From positions 868,001 through 932,000 of the forward strand of contig CAWIMW010000001.1 in NCBI GenBank assembly GCA_963837365.1: a DNA stretch of 64,000 nt, read 5' to 3'. Below, in pieces: positions 1-9,726 of this stretch (positions are counted from its first letter, which is position 1; each line of letters opens with the position of its first letter). Below the pieces are notes generated by a model. It was given only the letters and a program-made list of their open reading frames with translations, did not search any database and was not told the origin of the DNA. This DNA comes from CAWBXL01 sp963837365 (GTDB taxonomy: Bacteria > Acidobacteriota > Terriglobia > Terriglobales > Acidobacteriaceae). Both the position numbers and the translations under genes were made by a program.

Positions 1-178
1 CCCAGACTCGCAAGCGTGAGGGACAAATCAGGGTCCGGCGTATTCCGCGGTTGGCCGATGTGCATGTGTGAAGAACCTGGTGTACCGCGGAATTAACGTC
101 GAGCAAAGCACGAGATCGGGAGAAGTGGGCAAGCGCGATAGCTAACTATGGTTGAGCGGCTAATCGCAGAAATGCCTA

Positions 179-865
179 TCAGCATGACCGCCGATTCTTT
201 TTGGAAGAGCATCCCCTTGAGCGCCTCCGGTTGAGATATTGAGTCAGCTGTCTAGCTCCGCGCGCTTCATCCAGGCATATCTCGTAAGTGTGTTGTCTGT
301 CACTATCGGGATGTGGTGGAAGCCAGGGCAATGCATCTAGGTAGGTGTTGGCTATTCTGGAGGAAGGCGCCTTCTTCCTCAATTTCTCGTAGACGCGGAT
401 TAATTCTTTCGCGAGAGCCGCTTCAAGGCATATCCCACGGCTCCGAAATTTACTTGAGAACTGCCCTTCGATAGTCGATCTCCCACCGATCTTCATCTCC
501 GTTTTCAAACTCGATTTTAGTTTTGGAAAATCGCTTACATGCCTATTACTGACGAGAATTGGCGCATCCCCATATCGAAATGGCATTGCATGAGGGAACC
601 ACGTAGCTTCTATGCAGCCATGGTGCTCTCTGATTTGTACCGGCGGCGTTAGATGTAGAAGCCTCGTGCCCTGCCTGCCACCCTGCGCAAATGCAAATCG
701 AACGCCCTTAAGTCTTTCCACGTGTTTCCGATGCATCAAATTCTTAGCGTGGCATTGGGTGATCCCAAAACTTCCAAACTCCCAGAAGGGATCAGACCGT
801 TTTTCGTCCGGATTCTTCGTCCTCGACTTCGGGCGACGCAAGTGAACGATGATGACATTCTGCAA
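179..865 (-). CDS. Conserved hypothetical protein, partner of the Nmad3-like gene
   Basis: I do not recognise a named domain in this 228-residue protein. It has no signal peptide or membrane segment, so it is probably cytoplasmic. Regions that look conserved are DPFWEFGSFGIT near residue 26, AFAQGGRQGTRLLHLTPP near residue 57, and MPFRYGDAPILVSN near residue 93. The tail after about residue 205 is rich in Arg, Ser and Lys. The start is TTG; no ATG lies in the first part of the frame. It begins one base after the stop of the upstream gene on the same strand, so the two are almost certainly co-transcribed and act together. Base composition here is less GC-rich than in the housekeeping part of the window, which would fit acquired DNA. 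Confidence 0.6.
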   Translation of the reverse strand: MQNVIIVHLRRPKSRTKNPDEKRSDPFWEFGSFGITQCHAKNLMHRKHVERLKGVRFAFAQGGRQGTRLLHLTPPVQIREHHGCIEATWFPHAMPFRYGDAPILVSNRHVSDFPKLKSSLKTEMKIGGRSTIEGQFSSKFRSRGICLEAALAKELIRVYEKLRKKAPSSRIANTYLDALPWLPPHPDSDRQHTYEICLDEARGARQLTQYLNRRRSRGCSSKKNRRSC

Positions 866-866
866 G

Positions 867-1595
867 TTAGTTGTTCCTTTTAAGAAGTTTTAGATCCTGC
901 TGCCGAAACCACTCGTAGAATTTCTCTGCGTTTACGAAAGCAGGGGGCACCGCGCTACGTTGGATATAACCATCCCGAACTGTGAGCCCGCCCCAGGCCT
1001 CGCCGATGTGCCGACAAATACGATATGCTTTATCTCGCCACTCGCCGATGGGGATGCATCGGTCGCAACGCCCCGATATTTCACTCTTGCCGCGCACAAT
1101 TACATCGTTCTCGCTGATTACTGTCCAGCGAGTATGTGCATTTTCACTCCTTCGTTCGGCAGGCACGTTTACTGCGCGGACAACTTCTTCGACAACGAAC
1201 AGACCGATTAGCGCATATACCAGTTTCTTTGAATCGATGATCGAGCGAAGGCCTGAGTAAAATACTAGCAAGTCATTTGACTCAAGTTTCGCGATCCTCG
1301 ACCCACGACGCGCTCCATTGTCTCCATAAGTAAGGTGGTCGAAATCTGGATCCAGATGCATCTTGCGCTGTCGCAGTGTTTCCGGACAGCGAAGATCCGT
1401 CACATTGCAATCTTCCGCGAACTTAGCCAGCGGGGCAATAATTTCACCGTATTTCCGTGCATTATTAGGCGTGTACTCTTTCTTAGCACCGTCGGGAATC
1501 GGCACAAATACAAACTGTCCTGTCCTAGGATCAACCGGTGCATTCCATCCACCGTAAGTCTGATCTACTCCGACGCGCACCAGGATTGCCTTCAT
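867..1595 (-). CDS. Nmad3-like protein (nucleotide modification associated domain 3)
   Basis: The N-terminus MKAILVRVGVDQTYGG followed by a segment with FVFVPIPDG resembles the Nmad3 family. That family was defined by genomic context next to DNA base-modification genes; its biochemical activity is not established to my knowledge. A central LESNDLLVFYSGLR stretch looks like a conserved core strand. There is no signal peptide or membrane segment. The ATG at 1595 is preferred over two in-frame TTG codons just upstream because family members begin with MK. The downstream gene starts one base after this stop. No methylase, glycosylase or restriction gene is visible nearby, although the left edge of the window cuts the context. 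The family call is by eye and moderate. Confidence 0.55.
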   Translation of the reverse strand: MKAILVRVGVDQTYGGWNAPVDPRTGQFVFVPIPDGAKKEYTPNNARKYGEIIAPLAKFAEDCNVTDLRCPETLRQRKMHLDPDFDHLTYGDNGARRGSRIAKLESNDLLVFYSGLRSIIDSKKLVYALIGLFVVEEVVRAVNVPAERRSENAHTRWTVISENDVIVRGKSEISGRCDRCIPIGEWRDKAYRICRHIGEAWGGLTVRDGYIQRSAVPPAFVNAEKFYEWFRQQDLKLLKRNN

Positions 1596-1649
1596 CAACA
1601 AGATCTTACAGGTCGCTAGGGAAAAGTGAACTGGTAATTGCTAATACGA

Positions 1650-2048
1650 CTATCGCCAAACCGCCACCCGCATCACCTCAAAATGATGGTCATACGTCCA
1701 AACCTCCAACTTCAGCCGCGTAGCCATCACCGCCGCCACAGCGTCAAACAAGGTAATCCGCTGGTCCGTCAGCGCCCGCACTCGCACCACCGCCTCGCGG
1801 TAATCTTCTGGTGTTGGGTTTACCAGCGAGGCTTCGGCCATATAGGTGAGCCACTTGAAGGCGGCATTCGTGCCCATACGAAACAACACCAGCGAATAGG
1901 CCTCAAGCAAGGTCGGATAAGCAACTACGACCTCCCGGCGATCACGGGCCAGCTTCTGTAACTGTTGCAGCGCTTGCTGGTGGTGCGCATCGCTGCCATC
2001 GGCGGCGGCGTACAAGGGACCAACGTCGGCCAGGACGGCGCGCTTCAT
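1650..2048 (-). CDS. vapC: VapC-like PIN-domain toxin ribonuclease
   Basis: This 132-residue protein has the spaced acidic residues of PIN nucleases: D in LADVGPLYA near residue 8, E in TLLEAYS near residue 49, D in ITLFDAVAAVMA near residue 101, and a final D in TYDHHFEVM. PIN toxins cleave RNA, often tRNA or rRNA, using a metal held by these residues. Its ATG overlaps the stop of the upstream antitoxin gene by 4 bp (ATGA), the usual vapBC arrangement. Length is normal. The RNA target cannot be read from the sequence. Confidence 0.88.
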   Translation of the reverse strand: MKRAVLADVGPLYAAADGSDAHHQQALQQLQKLARDRREVVVAYPTLLEAYSLVLFRMGTNAAFKWLTYMAEASLVNPTPEDYREAVVRVRALTDQRITLFDAVAAVMATRLKLEVWTYDHHFEVMRVAVWR

Positions 2049-2284
2049 TTCTTCAGGCCTGCAAGATATGCATCATGTTTCTCGCTGACATCGCTGCGGC
2101 CGCTGCGCCCTACGGGTTCGATTCTTAACGGACGATACTTGCGCAGGAATCCTCGTTCGCGCAGGTACTCCCTCAGGGCCGCCTGCACCACTGTGGTCAG
2201 CGAAGGAGCGGCCTCCTGCGCCTGCTGATAATTCGCCACCGCTTCGGCCAGGTCGTCGGGAAGAGTCATCGTGGCCCGTTTCAT
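2045..2284 (-). CDS. vapB: Ribbon-helix-helix antitoxin paired with VapC
   Basis: This 79-residue protein has an N-terminal ribbon-helix-helix pattern: the strand MKRATMTLPDDL, then two helices including VVQAALREYLRERGF. Such proteins bind their own promoter as dimers, and their charged C-terminal tail (here YRPLRIEPVGRSGRSDVSEK) occupies the toxin active site. It overlaps the toxin gene by 4 bp. The sequence TATATCACCAACTGG just upstream carries short repeats of CACCAACT/GGTGAAGTTGGTGA that could be an operator, but I could not define a clean palindrome. Confidence 0.82.
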   Translation of the reverse strand: MKRATMTLPDDLAEAVANYQQAQEAAPSLTTVVQAALREYLRERGFLRKYRPLRIEPVGRSGRSDVSEKHDAYLAGLKK

Positions 2285-2350
2285 ACACCAATTATATCAC
2301 CAACTGGTGAAGTTGGTGAAAGTGGTGCATCGAGGGACCACGAAACCCTT

Positions 2351-2464
2351 GTCATTCCGACAAGTCGCGCAGCGACGCGGAGGAATCTGCTCTTGGCCGA
2401 CAGCCTTGTGGTGCTGTCCAGGAAAGCAGATTCCTCCTCTTCGCTGCGCGAATCGTCGGAATGC
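2351..2464. repeat. Long palindromic intergenic repeat, copy 1
   Basis: The left arm begins GTCATTCCGAC and ends near GAGGAATCTGC. The right arm is close to its reverse complement and ends in GTCGGAATG. The arms are about 43 nt each and enclose a loop starting TTGGCCGACAGC. A second, closely similar copy lies at 4841-4955, so the two copies bracket one gene. The structure resembles a REP/BIME or a small non-autonomous mobile element. No coding potential is seen in it. Confidence 0.8.
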
Positions 2465-2520
2465 CAAGGGGAAGGCTTATCGCCACACTTCATCCCTGAG
2501 ATCTGCTCAAGGGGTTGGTT

Positions 2521-4761
2521 CTAGGAGGCAGTTTTCATCATAGTAAGATGCAAGTCAATCGCGACCACCTCATGGTCCAGCACCGAAGGCACTCGAATCC
2601 GGAGCCTCGAACCATTGCGCTCGACCTGAGGTTCCTTCTGCGCGACCAATAATTGGACCTTTCCCGGACTCAACAACGCCGGAATTTGCACCTCAACCAC
2701 CTGCTCTCCAACAGGAATAAACTCCCGATACGGCCCCTTCATCGCCATGGGATTACTCAAATTCACCAGATGAATGACTATCGCATCCCGATTCCGCCAA
2801 GCAGTCACTTCAACCAGACCCGGCCCCGAGACTTCGAGATGCGAAGGTTCGTCATTTGCCCACTCCACCGCATTGCGCAGCAGTTTGAAATGGTCGAGGC
2901 ACAAGACCTCCCAATAAGTGCGATCAATGTCCCAGGGGAAGTAAGCGACTCGCCCGTCGCCGAACTCACGCAGATATACCTCCGCAATGTCGGTTTTCGG
3001 CTGACGGGGATAAACCTTTTCCATGGGTAAGTCTGGATAACTGGGAATCAAAGTAACCGGCACCTCCGCAAACTTCTCGCGCGGCTCCACAACCACTCGT
3101 GAAACACCGTTGATGATCCGAGGCGCATCCTCCAATCCGCGCAGCAATGGATGACGCGGCGCAGCCTCATGCTCCAGCCTCAAATACGAATTCTGCATGG
3201 GCCCTTCGATCTTCCCACTCCACTTCACGCCCAGCAGATCAGCCAGGCCAAAGTCTTTACGGCGCACGCCCCACTCGTCGTAAAGGCTGGTTTCGTGGGT
3301 GGCGATCAGGCTGCCGCCGTTCTTCACGAACGCCCGCAACTGATTGCATTGTGCTTCACTAAGCGCGGCAATATTCGGCAGGATCAGCGTCTTGAACTGT
3401 TTCGTCCGCTCGGTATCGAGCAGCCGATCATGCACCATCTCGAATGGAACGCGTGCCTCCACCAGCGCCTGATACCACCCAAGCGCATGGTCTTCAACTT
3501 TGGCATTGGCTTGCTCTCCACCGTAAAACCACGCGGTCTGTTGCGAATAAACCAGAGCTACGCGCGCAATGGGCGTGTCATGCCGTAGATACCGCTCATT
3601 GTCTGCGTGCCACAGGTACAAATCTTCCACCGGTTTCAGCCAGCGACGGTCGTGCAGCGCTCCACTGAACTTGCTGAACCATGGCTGGCCGCCGTTAGCA
3701 ATTCCATCCAGCGCCCAGATGCGGATTTCCTCATCGCTCTGCACGCTGTCTTTCCAGCGATACGGTTCTTCAAGCCCCACGCCGAACAACCCAACCATAG
3801 GTTTCTGACCGAGCACAGCCCGGTATTCCTTTACAGTTTTTCCATTCCGCCACGGAGGCATGAGCCCGCGCCGCGCTTGCCGGTCCGCAACCAGCAGCGG
3901 CACGCTCGCCCCAAACTTGGCTCCATCGTGCGGACTGAGCGCCCCTGCGCCATTATTGGGAATGACACATGAATCAGAATTGATCTTGCGCGATTCCCGG
4001 TCCCACAGTTGCCACAGATCGAATAACCGCTGCTGTTTCCACAGAATGTAGGCCCGCCGTGCCGGATCCAGAGGATTGCTCGTGCGGGGCAGTTCAAATC
4101 CCGACGCATCTTTAAAGTTCTTCTGGCAATGCACGCAGTAGCATTCCCCCGACCCGTCCCACCGATTTACGAAAAAACCATCCATGTGATAGCGGGACAT
4201 GAGTTCTTTTTTCACTTCAGTCATGAATTCGAAGTTGTAAGGCCCGTAACCGCAGGTGACCCACATCTCCGGAGAAGCCCAATGCCGCCGCGGCTTTCCC
4301 TCGGCATCCACGGCAATCCAGTCGGGGTGCGCCGCCTGCATATCGTCGTAGGTCGCATGCGGATCAGTACGTACAATCACCACCATCCCCAGCTTCCGGC
4401 AACCGGAAATCAACTCACCCAGCACATCGCGGTCGCCGAGCCAAGCGCTGCGGTGGTGAAAGGGAATCTGAGTAGGGTAGTAAGCCACGCACCCTCCGCC
4501 GCTGAGGCAGGCAGCATTCGAATGCGTGCGCTTGAAGTAGTCCAGCCAAAACGCCAGATCGAATTTACCGGGGTCGTCTTCCACCAGTGTGAGCTGAGCC
4601 CAACGCATGGGTTTATCAATCCAGGATGGACTTACTGGGCCCGTTGTTTGAGCGCCCGAAGCAGATAAAGAGGTGAATTGGCTCAGAGTTACGGCCGCGC
4701 CGGCGATCGCAGTTGTTTCCAGGAATTCTCTACGTGTAAACGGCGGAGTCATGGCAGACAT
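2521..4761 (-). CDS. Tat-exported glycoside-hydrolase-like protein with beta-galactosidase trimerisation-like domain
   Basis: The N-terminus has a twin-arginine signal, TRREFLETTAIAGAAVTL, so the 746-residue protein is probably exported folded by the Tat pathway. Residues about 45-380 look like a glycosidase-type (beta/alpha)8 barrel of the GHL6 kind, with MDGFFVNRWDGSGECYCVHC as a likely active-site strand. Residues about 400-620 resemble the class-I glutamine-amidotransferase-like trimerisation domain of GH42 enzymes (FKTLILPNIAALSEAQ, FVKNGGSLIATHETSLYDEWG). A beta-rich tail follows. The substrate is unknown; plant or microbial polysaccharide is a reasonable guess. The start is placed at ATG 4761 or 4752, just before the Tat motif, because upstream codons add nothing conserved. 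Two copies of the 115-bp palindromic repeat flank the gene. Confidence 0.75.
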   Translation of the reverse strand: MSAMTPPFTRREFLETTAIAGAAVTLSQFTSLSASGAQTTGPVSPSWIDKPMRWAQLTLVEDDPGKFDLAFWLDYFKRTHSNAACLSGGGCVAYYPTQIPFHHRSAWLGDRDVLGELISGCRKLGMVVIVRTDPHATYDDMQAAHPDWIAVDAEGKPRRHWASPEMWVTCGYGPYNFEFMTEVKKELMSRYHMDGFFVNRWDGSGECYCVHCQKNFKDASGFELPRTSNPLDPARRAYILWKQQRLFDLWQLWDRESRKINSDSCVIPNNGAGALSPHDGAKFGASVPLLVADRQARRGLMPPWRNGKTVKEYRAVLGQKPMVGLFGVGLEEPYRWKDSVQSDEEIRIWALDGIANGGQPWFSKFSGALHDRRWLKPVEDLYLWHADNERYLRHDTPIARVALVYSQQTAWFYGGEQANAKVEDHALGWYQALVEARVPFEMVHDRLLDTERTKQFKTLILPNIAALSEAQCNQLRAFVKNGGSLIATHETSLYDEWGVRRKDFGLADLLGVKWSGKIEGPMQNSYLRLEHEAAPRHPLLRGLEDAPRIINGVSRVVVEPREKFAEVPVTLIPSYPDLPMEKVYPRQPKTDIAEVYLREFGDGRVAYFPWDIDRTYWEVLCLDHFKLLRNAVEWANDEPSHLEVSGPGLVEVTAWRNRDAIVIHLVNLSNPMAMKGPYREFIPVGEQVVEVQIPALLSPGKVQLLVAQKEPQVERNGSRLRIRVPSVLDHEVVAIDLHLTMMKTAS

Positions 4762-4840
4762 GCTATCCCATGTGAAATATGCTGCGCACAAATTTCACGT
4801 TTAAAGGGTAGTGGTGCAGTTTTCAACAAACAGTCTTTTT

Positions 4841-4955
4841 GTCATTCCGACGATTCGCGAAGTGAAGAGGAGGAATCTGCTTTTGGCCGACAGCTTTGTG
4901 GTCCTGTCCAGGAAAACAGATTCCTCCGTGTCGCTTCGCGATTCGTCGGAATGAC
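4841..4955. repeat. Long palindromic intergenic repeat, copy 2
   Basis: The arms GTCATTCCGACGATTCGCGA... and ...TCGCGATTCGTCGGAATGAC are near-perfect reverse complements of about 43 nt each. They are separated by a loop almost identical to that of the copy at 2351-2464 (GGCCGACAGC...GTCCAGGAAA). It lies between two divergent genes. Confidence 0.82.
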
Positions 4956-5055
4956 AAAGGGGCGCCTAGTCAAACTGCACCACTGCCAATGGAAGTGCGT
5001 ATCCGACGTTCCCTCTGCGCCTGTGCTAACGTACTAGCTTCGTCCAGTGAACCTA

Positions 5056-7212
5056 ATGAGACTCTTATCTGCTCTGATTATTGGTTGCATCGTGTTGTTT
5101 GCGTCCTTGTCCACCAGCTTGGGTGATTCTGCTGGGCCTTCAGTCCCGGAGCAAATCTTCGGTTTCCGCGACACCGCAGCAGAAAACGCAGTGGAATCAC
5201 GTTTCCTTGCCGTTCCCGACCGGAAACTGGCCGAAGATCACCTGCGCATCCTGACCCAGGCCCCGCACATGGCCGGCACGCCGGAAGACAAAGCCACCGC
5301 TGACTACGTTGCACAAAAATTCCGCGAGGCTGGCCTTGAGACCGAAATCGTCGAATACAAAGTCTGGCTCAACTATCCCGCGGAAATCAGCGTTGATATG
5401 ACACGTCCTGAGGGCGTGACCATGCACGGCCCGGCCCGCGAACATGTAAACGGCGATCCCTATCAGGACGACCCGCGTGTGGTAATGCCGTTTAACGGCC
5501 AGTCCCCTTCCGGGGATGTCGAAGCGTATGTGGTCTACGCCAACTACGGTACGCCCGAGGATTTTAAGAAACTCGCTCAGATGAACGTGGATGTCCGCGG
5601 CAAGATCGTACTAGTCCGCTATGGACAAAATTTCCGCGGGGTAAAGGCGCTGGTTGCACAAGAGCACGGCGCGGCCGGTGTATTGATTTATTCCGACCCG
5701 TACGACGACGGCTGGCGGAAAGGCGACAAATATCCCAAAGGCCCGTGGCGTCCTGATACCGGCGTACAACGCGGATCGGTGGGATTCATCTTCAATTACC
5801 CTGGAGATCCCACTACGCCGGGTATCGCTTCAGTGCCGTCACTTCCCGATGAAAAACGAAGTGATCCCGAAAAAGTGGGTGGGATGCCCCGCATCCCCTG
5901 CACGCCCCTCTCCTATGCAGACGCCTGGCCCATTCTTGAGCACTTGGATGGCCCGGAATCGCCACGCGAATGGCAAGGTTCGTTGCCATTTACTTACCAC
6001 GTTGGCCCCGGTCCCACAAAAGTCAAACTGCACGTCAAGCAGGACTACCAGTACCGGACAATATGGGACGTCATTGGGAAAGTTCGCGGCTCCGAATGGC
6101 CGGACGAATGGGTGGTTGCAGGCAATCATCGCGATGCCTGGGTGTACGGCGCGGTGGACCCGAACAGCGGCACGGCCGCAATGCTGGAGTCGGTGCACGG
6201 TGTGGGAGAGCTTCTTAAGTCAGGATGGAAGCCGAAACGGACAATGATCTTTGGCAGTTGGGACGGAGAAGAGGAAGGCCTTATCGGTTCCACCGAATGG
6301 GCAGAACAACACGACGTCGAATTGTCCCACGCCGTCGCATATTTCAACATGGATGTCGGAGTTGCCGGGCAAAAATTCGGCGCGTCCTCGGTTCCCACGC
6401 TCAAGCAGTTCATACGTGATGTGACCAAGGTTGTTCCCAGTCCCAAAGGCGGGACGGTATATGACGTGTGGTTGAAGGCCAGCCAGCCGGGCAATGAAAC
6501 TCCCGGCAACAGCGGCACCAACTTCCGCGCGCCTGCCGCACAAGCTAGGCAAGACGCTGCTGTCGGAGACCTGGGCAGCGGCTCTGATTACACCGTATTT
6601 CTGCAACATCTCGGTGTGCCTTCCACCGACGTTGGTTCAACCGGAAATTACGGTGTCTATCACTCGGTCTTTGACAACTACAACTGGTTCAAGAAATTTG
6701 CCGATCCTGATTTCAGCTACGAACAGCAGATGGCCCGAGTTTTCGGCCTCGAGACTATTCGTATGGCCGACGCCGATGTACTTCCCTTCGACTACGAGGC
6801 CTACGGAAAAGAAATCGGCAACTACATCGAAGCCGCAAAAAAGAAAGCCGAAAGCGAATTTGGCACGGATGCGCCGCGTTTTGATGCGGCCCTCGAGGCG
6901 GCCCACAAATTGGAGCGTGCGGGCGGAAAAATGTCAGGCCATCAGAAAAAAGCATCGGGAGATCTGGCCAGGTTGAATCTGACCCTGCGCGATGTAGAGC
7001 GGGCCTTGATAATTCCCGATGGTCTTCCCAATCGTCCCTGGTTTCGCCATGCCATCTATGCTCCCGGCCAGTACACCGGGTATGCCGCGGTGGTGATCCC
7101 TGGCGTGAACGAGGCGATTGATAAGCATGACTTGGAACGTACTAAACAGCAGTTGGAATTGCTTACCGCCGCACTGGAGCGGGCGACAAAAGTGTTGACG
7201 GACTATCGTTAG
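5056..7212 (+). CDS. Secreted M28 peptidase, glutamate carboxypeptidase II (PSMA/NAALADase) type
   Basis: A signal peptide (MRLLSALIIGCIVLFASL) sends this 718-residue enzyme to the periplasm or outside. A PA domain lies at about residues 140-270. The M28 catalytic domain follows with the binuclear zinc set: H in AGNHRDAW (~356), D in AVDPNSGTAAM (~367), the catalytic EE in GEEEGLIGSTEW (~406), D in FNMDVGVAG, and H in GVYHSVFDNYNWF (~536). A C-terminal helical region matches the transferrin-receptor-like dimerisation domain. Members of this family trim C-terminal acidic residues from small peptides. An upstream in-frame GTG at 5047 is an alternative start. A GC-rich hairpin follows the stop directly. 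Confidence 0.92.
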   Translation: MRLLSALIIGCIVLFASLSTSLGDSAGPSVPEQIFGFRDTAAENAVESRFLAVPDRKLAEDHLRILTQAPHMAGTPEDKATADYVAQKFREAGLETEIVEYKVWLNYPAEISVDMTRPEGVTMHGPAREHVNGDPYQDDPRVVMPFNGQSPSGDVEAYVVYANYGTPEDFKKLAQMNVDVRGKIVLVRYGQNFRGVKALVAQEHGAAGVLIYSDPYDDGWRKGDKYPKGPWRPDTGVQRGSVGFIFNYPGDPTTPGIASVPSLPDEKRSDPEKVGGMPRIPCTPLSYADAWPILEHLDGPESPREWQGSLPFTYHVGPGPTKVKLHVKQDYQYRTIWDVIGKVRGSEWPDEWVVAGNHRDAWVYGAVDPNSGTAAMLESVHGVGELLKSGWKPKRTMIFGSWDGEEEGLIGSTEWAEQHDVELSHAVAYFNMDVGVAGQKFGASSVPTLKQFIRDVTKVVPSPKGGTVYDVWLKASQPGNETPGNSGTNFRAPAAQARQDAAVGDLGSGSDYTVFLQHLGVPSTDVGSTGNYGVYHSVFDNYNWFKKFADPDFSYEQQMARVFGLETIRMADADVLPFDYEAYGKEIGNYIEAAKKKAESEFGTDAPRFDAALEAAHKLERAGGKMSGHQKKASGDLARLNLTLRDVERALIIPDGLPNRPWFRHAIYAPGQYTGYAAVVIPGVNEAIDKHDLERTKQQLELLTAALERATKVLTDYR

Positions 7213-7215
7213 TGT

Positions 7216-7239
7216 AGGGCAGACACTCCTGTCTGCCCT
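7216..7239. repeat. GC hairpin repeat (AGGGCAGACA stem, CTCC loop)
   Basis: A perfect 10-bp stem with loop CTCC lies four bases after the M28 peptidase stop. No T-run follows, so it is not a classical terminator. It belongs to a family of hairpins scattered through the window that share the ACTCCT-type loop but differ in stem sequence (see 35091, 52580, 52648). Confidence 0.7.
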
Positions 7240-7290
7240 GCCTGCGGCGTTGAGAATGCCTGGCGTTAGCCGTAATGCATCACCCGAACT

Positions 7291-9643
7291 TCAGAATTCA
7301 GTTTTCAGTTCTACAGTCACCGCGCGCCCGGGCGCGACCGCAGTCCCGGAGAAAAGACTGGCAAAATTAATCACGTTCACCCGGTTGGTTAGATTTGAGA
7401 CTTGCGCGAGTAATGATATGGATTTGTACTCGCGGTGGTAAAGCTGAACGCCGCCGCCCAGATCCAGCGAAAGCGACGGACGCACCCGCTCCGCCGCGAA
7501 ATCTACACGATTCAAAATCTGCGCTCCGTACTGCGTCAAAAGGAAATTCAGATCCAGGCTTCCTCCCTCAGCCTCCACTGGCAACCCGCTCCCGACGGAG
7601 TATCCCAATGCCAACCAACCACGGGATGTTAGTTGATAGCGTACCCGGGCCCGGGCGGTATTACGCTGGTCCTGCGAAACCGGGAAGCGGCTTGCTGTCG
7701 GTCAAAGCGCCTTGGGCCTCGTCCCCGAGAAAAAGCCCGCCAGTAATCGGACCCTGTCCGAGCGCTACTTGATTGGTGTAACTGACGAATCCCGAAAAGT
7801 TCCCCACGTCCTCGACAGTGAGCTTGGCCTCAATCCCTTTGACCCAAGCCCGAGAAAAACTGATGGGAAAACTGATGCCGGTATTCAGCAACACATCGTC
7901 ATCGGAAAAATTTGTCCACGCGCGGCGGAAAGCATTTCCCGTAAGCCTCAATTTCCCGGCAATCGCCTGCGTGATACCGATCTCGTAGAAATTGCCCGCG
8001 CCCGGCGGGATGGGTACACGTAGTACAGCATTGCTCAATTGATCTACTTGCGGCGAACTGGCCAGCAAAAGGTTTTCGATCGCAGGGGTCTGGAAAATGC
8101 GGTCATACGAAGCGTGAACCAGCAGCCCAATTCTGGGGAAATAACGTGAAACTGCAACCCTGGGGCTCCATGCGGATTGGTCCACTACCAAGCGGTAATG
8201 ATCGAACCGTATCCCACCGCTTACATTCCAATTGCCCAGTCGCATCTGGTCCTGCGCGAAAAACGACTCCTCGCGGTCATGGCCGCGATCTGCAAATTGA
8301 AAGTTGGGCGCAACCTCAGGGCTAAATGCCGAAAGATCGGTGATTTGATATTGCAGCGCCTCGTGCACGTTGCTGAAAAGCCCGTCCGCCCCAATTTTCC
8401 AGTTATGCCGTCCGGATTGCCCCGCGAGATCCACACGAGCATAACCTTCGCGGAAGCCGCGCTGCTGGGCAGCGATCACCGGGGTTGACTCCGCATTGGA
8501 CGCCAGGTTGGCATCGGTATCGCGCACACTCCCCGCCACACTGAGCAGCAGATTTGGCGAAAGCACCCGCGAGTAGATCGCATCCCCGCTGGTTTCCTCA
8601 TTCCGGCGGCCCTGCTTTTGACCGGCTTGCTGCTGCACCAGTTCATTCGGCACCTGCAAGGAAACCGAATTGTGTTCCAGCGAAATGCGTAGATGATCGA
8701 CCTTGGTCAGTTGCCGCGCATAGGAAAAAGAAAAATCGTTCAATGATCCATGGTTGGTGTAGTTATTGAGCACGGGAGGATCGAGATAGCGGTCCGTCAA
8801 CCCGCCGCTGATGTTACCCGCGAACTGGTTCGCACCGCGGCCATAACTCAGGCCTAGGTCCCCGGTCGCGGTAGAAAAACTTCCGCCCCCGAAAACCGCC
8901 TGGCCATGCCATCCGGGGAGCACATCACTCTTGCTGGTGACCTCCACCACACCCCCCAGCTTGCGTCCGTACTCTGCGGGATATCCACTTGCACGTGTTT
9001 GTAATGACTCCACATTTTCATCTTCGAAGGGGGCGGCAAACGCGGGCGAACGGTTCTCGGTGAGCGGCAGCCCGTCTTTCACAAATTGAACGTCATACTC
9101 AGAGCCACGAGGGTGCAGAACTCCGTTGGCTTCATAAAGCCATCCTGGCTGGGCGTTCACCAGATCGAACAACGCCCTCCCTGGCGCAGTCGAGATGCGT
9201 TCGTTGATCGCCCGCTGCCCATCGGAGTAGATATTGGAAGATTCATAAGGATTGACCAGCGTGGCGGAATCATTCACTTCAACCTGAGTCGCCATAGTCG
9301 CCACCGCCAATGTGATTGCGATATGGATGGGGACTTCCGAGCGGATCTCTACCGTCCTGCTCTGTGTGGCGAAACCGCTATGGGAAATAACCAGACGGTA
9401 AACGCCGAAAGGTAAATCGCGGGCGATATGCTGGCCTTGAGAGTCAGTTTGAAATTCCCGCTGGAATTGACTTGCGTCAGAGCTAAGCGTGACGTTGGCG
9501 GCCATGCCCGCGCCGGTGGAATCACGCACTTCCAATTGGAGTTGCCCGTGTTCACGCTGCGCGGATGCAGGCAATACAAGGAAGAGCGCAAGTCCAATCA
9601 CCTGCATAAGGCCACAACCAGCGGAATAAGCTCTGCGATCCAC
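7291..9643 (-). pseudogene. TonB-dependent receptor with regulatory-like N-terminal domain, one frameshift
   Basis: A signal peptide is followed by a carboxypeptidase-regulatory-like domain (HGQLQLEVRDSTGAGMAANVTL, GVYRLVISHSGFA), a plug domain (YDVQFVKDGLPLTENR) and an outer-membrane barrel. The long frame stops at 7661 after SKPLPGFAGPA. The next frame continues the same protein at once, reading DQRNTARARVRYQLTSRG and then GYSVGSGLPVEAEGG through to the C-terminal VTVELKTEF. Removing one base of the GG/CC pair at 7671-7672 restores a 783-residue receptor. Either the gene is a recent pseudogene or the base is a sequencing error. A receptor cut at residue 660 would lack its last barrel strands and the terminal aromatic residue needed for insertion. 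Confidence 0.85.
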
Positions 9644-9726
9644 TTTAAGTCCTGACTACATCATCAGGAAAATCACCGGCGTGAGCAAGATCGCTAACGG
9701 TCAAGGGCGCAAGGGGTGGCCTTGGA

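Noticed and set aside
1..178. Coding sequence at the left edge
   Set aside because: Only a 29-codon open stretch ending at 94 with no recognisable residues.
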